Assembly (NCBI GenBank): GCA_020435025.1
Contig: JAGRAG010000206.1
Coordinates: forward strand, 1 to 19,088
DNA: 19,088 nucleotides
DNA from: Bdellovibrionales bacterium
Lineage (GTDB): Bacteria; Bdellovibrionota; Bdellovibrionia; Bdellovibrionales; UBA1609
Reading direction: 5' to 3'
A program made the position numbers and the translations under genes. Below, piece by piece: positions 14,003 to 19,088 of this stretch. Below the pieces are notes generated by a model. That model saw only the letters and a list, made by a program, of their open reading frames with translations. It was not told where the DNA came from and ran no database searches. Numbering within the stretch: position 1 is the first letter of the stretch; every line of letters begins with the position of its first letter.

Positions 14003-15283
14003 ATGAAGTCAATATGTTCGTTATTTATACTGACCCTAGTTTTAATTGCAACTACAAGCGAAGCTATGCCCGCTTTTGCTCGAAAATATAAAGTGAGCTG
14101 CGTCACCTGTCATTCCGCTTTTCCCAAACTTAACGCTGGTGGTGAGGCCTTCGTTGCCAACAACTATCGGTTTGATCACTGGAAACAGACGGGAATTGCT
14201 GAGATTGCTGATGATGACCTCTGGTTGCCAGAAAAACCTTCACTGGCTTTTCGCATGCAAGGATATATCAAAAGTCGTGAAGATTATCGCAATTACGACA
14301 GCACAACTGGTAGTGCAACGGAAGATAATGATATTGATTTACAGTCGCCCTATTTAATCAAAGCCCTTTCCAGTGGTGCCCTCTCCGACAATCTCACATA
14401 TTATTTTTATGCCATATTTGCTGAAAAAGGTAATAACGGAACTGTTGTTGTTGAAGATGCTTGGTTTCAATACAGCCAACTTTTTGGAGTTGATCTTTCA
14501 CTTATGCTTGGTCAGTTTCAAGTGTCCGATCTCATGTTTCCCAGAGAGGTTCGTCTGCCTTTTTCTGATTTTATGGCCTATCGTTTAGCAGGAATAACCT
14601 ATGAACGAGGGGCGATCTTAAGCGGAGGAGTCGCGGGGATAGATTGGGCCATTGGAATCGTCAATGGCAATGGCATTTCTGAAAACTACAATATGACAAG
14701 TCCTGGCTTGAAACGACCGGATCATCTTTTTGATCGAGATCGTTTAAAATCTTGGTTCGGCCGCCTGGGTTATGAAATTGGCGGCATTACCAGCGGAGTC
14801 TTTGCCTTGAAAGGGAATCAGTACGCAAAGTCTGGTGCAAAGCTGACTGGCTCAACTTCAATTCCCAGTGACGTTGATATTTACGGAGTCGATATCTCTG
14901 GCCCAGTGACAAGTAAGTTCGATTTTTATTTTCAATACCTTGCCACAAAGTGGACAGGAATTGACTCTACCAATTCCGCCAATGCTTTTGATTGGACTGG
15001 TGGGTTTCTAGGGATCGACTACCTGTGGAACGACAAATGGGTTTTTTCACTTCTACAAAATTATGTTGATGCGGGTGATTTTTCCTCATCCCATACAGTA
15101 TACCGAGGTCTTGCCGTCAACAGCACATCTTTTACCGTCTCTCATTATGTGGCCCGCAATGCCAAATTGGTTTTTGAAGTGATGGGGGACTGGCTGGAGA
15201 CAGATCGTACGACTTCCGATCGCACCTATGGCCATCAAGAAAAGGAAAGCTCTGTACTACTGGGTGTCGACGCTGCCTTTTAG
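14003..15283 (+). CDS. Cyc2-like fused mono-heme cytochrome c / outer-membrane porin
   Basis: This 426-residue protein has a signal peptide (cleavage near SEA21) and a mature N-terminus MPAFARKYKVSCVTCHSAFP with one heme-binding motif, CVTCH (33-37). The rest is a Tyr/Trp/Gly-rich, strongly alternating sequence ending in LLGVDAAF, typical of an outer-membrane beta barrel with a terminal Phe. A PxFAR-xxx-CxxCH start followed by a porin is the arrangement of Cyc2, the outer-membrane Fe(II) oxidase of iron-oxidising bacteria; that family has several clusters, some of unproven function. It may pass electrons across the outer membrane. No other c-type cytochrome or electron-transfer gene adjoins it. 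ATG 14003 is chosen for GAGGTG six bases upstream; a GTG at 13994 falls inside that site. Confidence 0.85.
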   Translation: MKSICSLFILTLVLIATTSEAMPAFARKYKVSCVTCHSAFPKLNAGGEAFVANNYRFDHWKQTGIAEIADDDLWLPEKPSLAFRMQGYIKSREDYRNYDSTTGSATEDNDIDLQSPYLIKALSSGALSDNLTYYFYAIFAEKGNNGTVVVEDAWFQYSQLFGVDLSLMLGQFQVSDLMFPREVRLPFSDFMAYRLAGITYERGAILSGGVAGIDWAIGIVNGNGISENYNMTSPGLKRPDHLFDRDRLKSWFGRLGYEIGGITSGVFALKGNQYAKSGAKLTGSTSIPSDVDIYGVDISGPVTSKFDFYFQYLATKWTGIDSTNSANAFDWTGGFLGIDYLWNDKWVFSLLQNYVDAGDFSSSHTVYRGLAVNSTSFTVSHYVARNAKLVFEVMGDWLETDRTTSDRTYGHQEKESSVLLGVDAAF

Positions 15284-15496
15284 CAAGAAGTAATTTAGTA
15301 CATCCTATTGTCAGCTTTGGTGGTGACAGGACTTGAAGATGTATTACAAATTGGGATTTGTTAAAATGCTCAATGGAAGCGTCTTCAATAAATTTAGATC
15401 AAGTATCTAACTTTTAGACAGTCAAAGGCCCTGTATTCTTCATGGCGATAGTATGAAAATTGCACCACCTACTTATAAATAAGCAGGGGGGGCAAC

Positions 15497-17380
15497 ATGT
15501 TTCAAAATAAGACACTGATACTATTTAGTTTTTTAACGCTTTCATTTACGGTTGCCGTTACTTTTAATAACTGCAGTCCCGCTGAATTTTATATGAATCC
15601 TCAAGAGCAGAGTGCTTTAGAGCATAACCCTTTTGATCCACCACCTGGGGAAGTGCCACCCGCTTTCGATCCTAATGACGATGTCGAAGGCGTGAATTCT
15701 CAAGTCGATTCCGTAACCCCTCAAAACCCATTTACAGCATCTGATAAAGATCAACTAAAATTTATTAAAAGGTGTCGAATGGAAGACTATGAAAAAGAAA
15801 AACAAGAAGCGATAAAGCAAGCTAAAGAAGACCCAAATCAACTGACCATCCCTGTTCGCTATGCCATCTCTACTGGAGATAAAATGGATGAAACCGCACT
15901 ATTTGCCCATAGGCGATCCATCCTACGGCATAATGATGACGGAAAGACACTTGTCTATATCGGCCCTCACGATCAAATGATCTATCGTACATCTCAGGGT
16001 GCCGCTCACTATATCGCAGATCATACTCATGCGAGGACGCAGTATCTATCTGGAGAAAGATGTTTTTTCAGCACCATGACCATTCAACAATTTGTTCAAA
16101 AAGAGATCAGACTCAATGGAAACTATAACCACAATTGGGCCATCCTACACTACGGAAACAACTATACCGGAGAACAGGCAAAAGACCGACACTTAAGCCC
16201 TCGTCTATTTGCACAGATTAAAAACCTTCAAACGCCTCAAGTTATACCCTTATATGTCGCAGACATTCGCGATAAAATTCTTCCTGACTCTACGGATAGC
16301 AGAAGACTTCTTTCCGAAGAATTTGCCAGTTCGGCGTCGCGAAGAAAAGAGTACGAAGTCGCCTTGAAAAAACTCTTTCATTTAGATCACCTTTTTGAAA
16401 GACGATTGCAGTTTTTAAGTGAACTCAGCTTTGACCGTAAGGTGAAAGGAGATTCCGGACAGACTTATCAAATTGATGGCTATGATGGCGTTCCACAACT
16501 TATTGATAATATCATATTTGGAAACAAAGGAACCGTTTTGGGGATTCAATACACACCCATTGCCCTTGACTTAGGTCAAAAAAGCATTCGTACATCCAGC
16601 GTCAATTGGGGAAGCTTTTTTAACTTGGCCAACCTAAAAATGATAGATCCCGCCGTCTCTCCTAGAAAGATTTCTCATATGACGGCATGGATTGGTGGAT
16701 ACCTTCAAAACAAAGGCAAAGTGAATTCTCCTTTCTGGCAACGCGAAGCTGAGGATGGCTTACTAGTTAGAATTAAAGATGGACAATCTGGGAAAGACGT
16801 TCTTTCCGCAGAGCAGCTATTTGGGCAAAGTTTAGAAATTGATGGCAAAGTCTATGAAAATGGCTTCTTAGCTCTACAAGCTTTGTCTGGAAAGGACTGT
16901 AAGTCTCATGAAATTAAAGATCGTTACCTAGGTCCATGGGATAAAGCTTACCATGAGGAACTTCGCATTTGGATAGATAAGAACCGAAATGGAGTTGTAG
17001 ATGAACAGTTAGATGAACTCGGAACTTTGGAATCTCACAAAATTGCGGCTTTAGGAGCTTGCAATATCGTTCATAGGGAATCAGAAGATCAATTTGGAAA
17101 CCGTACACACCTTCGATCTGCATTCCTCTTGGCCCCCGACTTAAGTGATATTTCCCAATCAGAAGAAGACATCCTTCACCGAATTAAAGAAGGTGAGACT
17201 CTTGATGGTCAAGTTGCTGAGTTTCGAGTTATGATCGATATACTCTTTCAAACTCACCCAATTAATATCCTTCAGGATCTTCCTCTGGAAAAAATAGCGT
17301 TACCTGAAGAAGTATTGGAGTCTGGAACAACAGAAAACGATCCATCAAATTTAGCATCAACTCCCATCGCTATTAACTAG
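15497..17380 (+). CDS. Large lipoprotein of unknown function with an EF-hand-like loop
   Basis: This 627-residue protein has a hydrophobic signal ending at FNNCSP; the box before Cys26 departs from the usual L-x-G/A-C, so lipidation is probable but not certain. A proline/acid-rich tether (NPFDPPPGEVPPAFDPNDD) leads to a long soluble region with no repeats or known catalytic motif that I recognise. Around residues 490-505, WIDKNRNGVVDEQLDELG has the spacing of a calcium-binding EF-hand/dockerin-type loop (DxNxNGxxD...E). Such single loops are common in large secreted lipoproteins. The ribosome binding site is a run of seven G four bases before ATG 15497. The protein is entirely extracytoplasmic. 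It lies between two outer-membrane protein genes on the same strand but has its own spacing on both sides. Confidence 0.88.
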   Translation: MFQNKTLILFSFLTLSFTVAVTFNNCSPAEFYMNPQEQSALEHNPFDPPPGEVPPAFDPNDDVEGVNSQVDSVTPQNPFTASDKDQLKFIKRCRMEDYEKEKQEAIKQAKEDPNQLTIPVRYAISTGDKMDETALFAHRRSILRHNDDGKTLVYIGPHDQMIYRTSQGAAHYIADHTHARTQYLSGERCFFSTMTIQQFVQKEIRLNGNYNHNWAILHYGNNYTGEQAKDRHLSPRLFAQIKNLQTPQVIPLYVADIRDKILPDSTDSRRLLSEEFASSASRRKEYEVALKKLFHLDHLFERRLQFLSELSFDRKVKGDSGQTYQIDGYDGVPQLIDNIIFGNKGTVLGIQYTPIALDLGQKSIRTSSVNWGSFFNLANLKMIDPAVSPRKISHMTAWIGGYLQNKGKVNSPFWQREAEDGLLVRIKDGQSGKDVLSAEQLFGQSLEIDGKVYENGFLALQALSGKDCKSHEIKDRYLGPWDKAYHEELRIWIDKNRNGVVDEQLDELGTLESHKIAALGACNIVHRESEDQFGNRTHLRSAFLLAPDLSDISQSEEDILHRIKEGETLDGQVAEFRVMIDILFQTHPINILQDLPLEKIALPEEVLESGTTENDPSNLASTPIAIN

Positions 17381-17466
17381 AATTAGATGATCGACCAGAT
17401 TCATTAGAAACTATCGATCCGTACCACTGAAAGTGTCATAATATAGTTCTCAAGGAAGAGGATATT

Positions 17467-18789
17467 ATGACGGATCATCTTAAAAATTTTCTACTGCTTT
17501 TCTATTTTATTCTTTTTAGCACAGTTGCAAGCGGCAATGTCATTGGCAGTGACGCACAAAATTTCAATCCAACAACAAGCGGCCTGGATTTCGTGACGGT
17601 TCAGTCTTCTGAAACTCTAGAACCGGGAATCATTAACGTGGGTTTATTTGTGAACTACGCCATAAACACCCTGCCCTACTTTCCAGCCTCAGGGGCAACG
17701 GTGTCGCAATCTAGAAGTGATTTCAATGATAGCTTCACCTCGGGTGACTTTAACTTGGGCGTTGGTTTACTAAAAAATCTTGATGCTGGAATTAGCTTTC
17801 CCGTTCTATTATCCCAAGATGTCGACAATACAAATGGAGTTGGTCTTTATAAAGAAGGACTGACGGAAATTAGAGTGAATACAAAATATCGCCTATTTGG
17901 AGACCAAAATCATGGGCTTGCTCTCGTCGGAACCGTCAACCAAAACCAAATTAAAAACAATCCTTTTTCTGGTGCCGATCCCGGATTGACCAAAAACTTA
18001 GAACTTGCAGCCGATACAACGATTGGCAAATGGGCCCTTGGAGGAAATGTTGGATATCGATGGCGGGATTCTGGAGCTCCTATTGCTGGAGTCAATATTG
18101 ATCCCATGCCCGATCAATGGATCGCATCTCTGGCCTCAAGTTATTATCTTGAAAAAATGGACCTAAAATTACTTATAGAGCTTTACACGAGTTTTTCTTC
18201 TGGAAGTACTGGGACCAACCAGTCGGATCGAGACTACTCTTCAGCAGAACTCTTGGTTGGAATCAAACAAGACCTCCGCACAGACATCGCCTGGCATATT
18301 GGAACGGGAACGGAAGTGATTCATGGCGCCTCATCTCCTGACTGGCGAGTTTATGCCGGTTTAAACTGGACCATCGGTCCCGTATGGAAGCAAGAAAAGA
18401 CACCTCTTCCTCTACCAATCCAGCCCGAACAAAAAGTCGCGATAGAGGGACTTAATTTTGACTCTGGTACAGCGACAGTAAGTAAAGACTCAAAAACAAC
18501 TTTAGAAATTTTCAAAGAATCGATCACCAAGCTTCTTGTGAGCCACCAGATTACTAAAGTGACCATAGAAGGACACACAGACTCCGTCGGTAGAGATGAA
18601 GTCAATATGGAACTGAGTCAGTATCGCGCCAATACAATAAGAGACTATCTGGTGAAAAACACCTCGCTCACCGAATCTCAGGTCGAAGCCATAGGCTACG
18701 GCGAAACAAAACCCATAGCCGACAATGGAAACTATCAGGGACGGGCAAAAAATCGTCGAGTGGAGATCTCTATTATTTATAACGACTAG
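17467..18789 (+). CDS. OmpA-family outer-membrane protein with peptidoglycan-binding domain
   Basis: This 440-residue protein has a signal peptide (hydrophobic core LLLFYFILFSTV, cleavage near ASG23), a beta-barrel region to about residue 305 with repeated alternating strands (INVGLFVNY, FNLGVGLLKNLDAGISF, WALGGNVGYRWR), and a short Pro-rich linker (KTPLPLPIQPEQ). Residues 325-440 form an OmpA C-terminal domain: LNFDSGTATV, EGHTDSVG with Asp372, LSQYRANTIRDYLV with Arg387, and GRAKNRRVEI. Asp372 and Arg387 are the positions that hold the diaminopimelate of peptidoglycan, so the protein should tether the outer membrane to the cell wall. The barrel is larger than the eight-strand OmpA type, suggesting a porin- or transporter-like barrel fused to the anchor. 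The ribosome binding site is AGAGGA, about six bases upstream. Confidence 0.92.
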   Translation: MTDHLKNFLLLFYFILFSTVASGNVIGSDAQNFNPTTSGLDFVTVQSSETLEPGIINVGLFVNYAINTLPYFPASGATVSQSRSDFNDSFTSGDFNLGVGLLKNLDAGISFPVLLSQDVDNTNGVGLYKEGLTEIRVNTKYRLFGDQNHGLALVGTVNQNQIKNNPFSGADPGLTKNLELAADTTIGKWALGGNVGYRWRDSGAPIAGVNIDPMPDQWIASLASSYYLEKMDLKLLIELYTSFSSGSTGTNQSDRDYSSAELLVGIKQDLRTDIAWHIGTGTEVIHGASSPDWRVYAGLNWTIGPVWKQEKTPLPLPIQPEQKVAIEGLNFDSGTATVSKDSKTTLEIFKESITKLLVSHQITKVTIEGHTDSVGRDEVNMELSQYRANTIRDYLVKNTSLTESQVEAIGYGETKPIADNGNYQGRAKNRRVEISIIYND

Positions 18790-18802
18790 GGTCTATTGAC
18801 CC
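18789..18802. repeat. Small palindrome spanning both stop codons of convergent genes
   Basis: GGGTC-TATT-GACCC forms a perfect five-base-pair stem with a four-base loop. It begins at the last base of the OmpA-family stop (TAG, 18787-18789) and includes the stop of the opposite gene (CTA, 18793-18795 on the plus strand). No T-run follows on either side, so it is not a standard terminator. Confidence 0.5.
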
Positions 18803-19088
18803 GCGTCTCCAACATTCCAATACTTTCTTTGCAACAATCCCTGCTCGACAAACATTGTTTTGCCCGAGGTGTAATCAGCACCAATTGTCTCGGCGTATTC
18901 CAGTCCTGGAGAATCTAAAGTGTAATTTAGATCAATAACACTTTCCACTAGCCAGTGCTGCGGTGGCCACTGACAGGATGCCTGTCGGGACCTACCAACA
19001 GCCCAAATAATTACTTTTGGAGACTGATCACTTTCTGGTCCATCGATCTGCTGGCCTGTTCTTGCTGAAAAGAAACGAGCCATTGGAA
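18793..19088 (-). CDS. Unknown protein, probably 5'-truncated by window edge
   Basis: The frame is open to the right edge and encodes at least 96 residues ending in KYWNVGDAGQ. An ATG at 19083 is the first start inside the window, but only five more bases are visible and no ribosome binding site can be judged, so this is more likely the C-terminal part of a longer protein. The sequence contains SPKVIIWAVGRSRQ and CQWPPQHWLVESVIDLNYTL and has the composition of a folded protein, with one cysteine and no membrane segment. I do not recognise a family. It is convergent with the OmpA-family gene; only three bases separate the two stop codons. Confidence 0.6.
   Translation of the reverse strand, partial: PMARFFSARTGQQIDGPESDQSPKVIIWAVGRSRQASCQWPPQHWLVESVIDLNYTLDSPGLEYAETIGADYTSGKTMFVEQGLLQRKYWNVGDAGQ

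Noticed and set aside
15305..15335. Hairpin after the cytochrome-porin gene as a terminator
   Set aside because: The stem is bulged and no T-run follows, so it does not meet the pattern of an intrinsic terminator.
15339..15413. 24-codon frame with AGGA seven bases upstream
   Set aside because: Ribosome binding site spacing is good, but the frame is very short, has no recognisable features, and lies in an otherwise unremarkable intergenic region.

Overview
The window reads as chromosomal DNA of a Gram-negative, diderm bacterium. It contains two clear lipoproteins and two probable ones, a TolC-like/RND efflux pair, an OmpA-family protein and a cytochrome-porin. The moderate-to-low GC, the many large secreted proteins of unknown function and a lipoprotein signal ending in an FNNC-type box are reminiscent of Bdellovibrionota. 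That assignment is inference; nothing here is a definitive taxonomic marker.

Left part (1-3270): the 5' end of a lipoprotein gene on the minus strand (cut by the window edge, probably DUF2202), a secreted endonuclease/exonuclease/phosphatase-fold hydrolase, a small lipoprotein closed by a clear terminator, the gyrase inhibitor YacG, and an HU-type nucleoid protein followed by two consecutive hairpins.

Accessory block (about 3300-6330, all minus strand, visibly AT-rich): read in transcription order, hipB and hipA are coupled by a TAATG overlap. They are followed by a lytic-transglycosylase-domain protein without a signal peptide, which overlaps by 14 bases a small periplasmic protein with four cysteines. 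Downstream lies what looks like the decayed tail of another gene. The hipB promoter carries two perfect palindromes sharing the core TATAATTATA, placed over the -10 and -35, and the mRNA may be nearly leaderless. The transglycosylase/small-protein pair has the architecture of an exported peptidoglycan-degrading effector with a periplasmic immunity protein. This is the most promising candidate for an undescribed unit in the window.

Centre (6430-12130): an ATP-type 6-phosphofructokinase gene runs toward an efflux operon on the other strand. The operon has an outer-membrane factor and then an RND pump, joined by TAATG, with no membrane-fusion protein gene in sight. Between the two convergent units sits a 150-nt element with two 45-nt arms forming a nearly perfect stem, much longer than an ordinary terminator.

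Right part (12480-19088): an orphan LivK-type substrate-binding lipoprotein, a Cyc2-like fusion of a mono-heme cytochrome c to an outer-membrane barrel, a large unknown lipoprotein with an EF-hand-like loop, and an OmpA-family barrel with a peptidoglycan-binding domain. An unknown gene converges on the OmpA gene with only three bases between the two stop codons. No rRNA, tRNA, CRISPR array or transposase was recognised.
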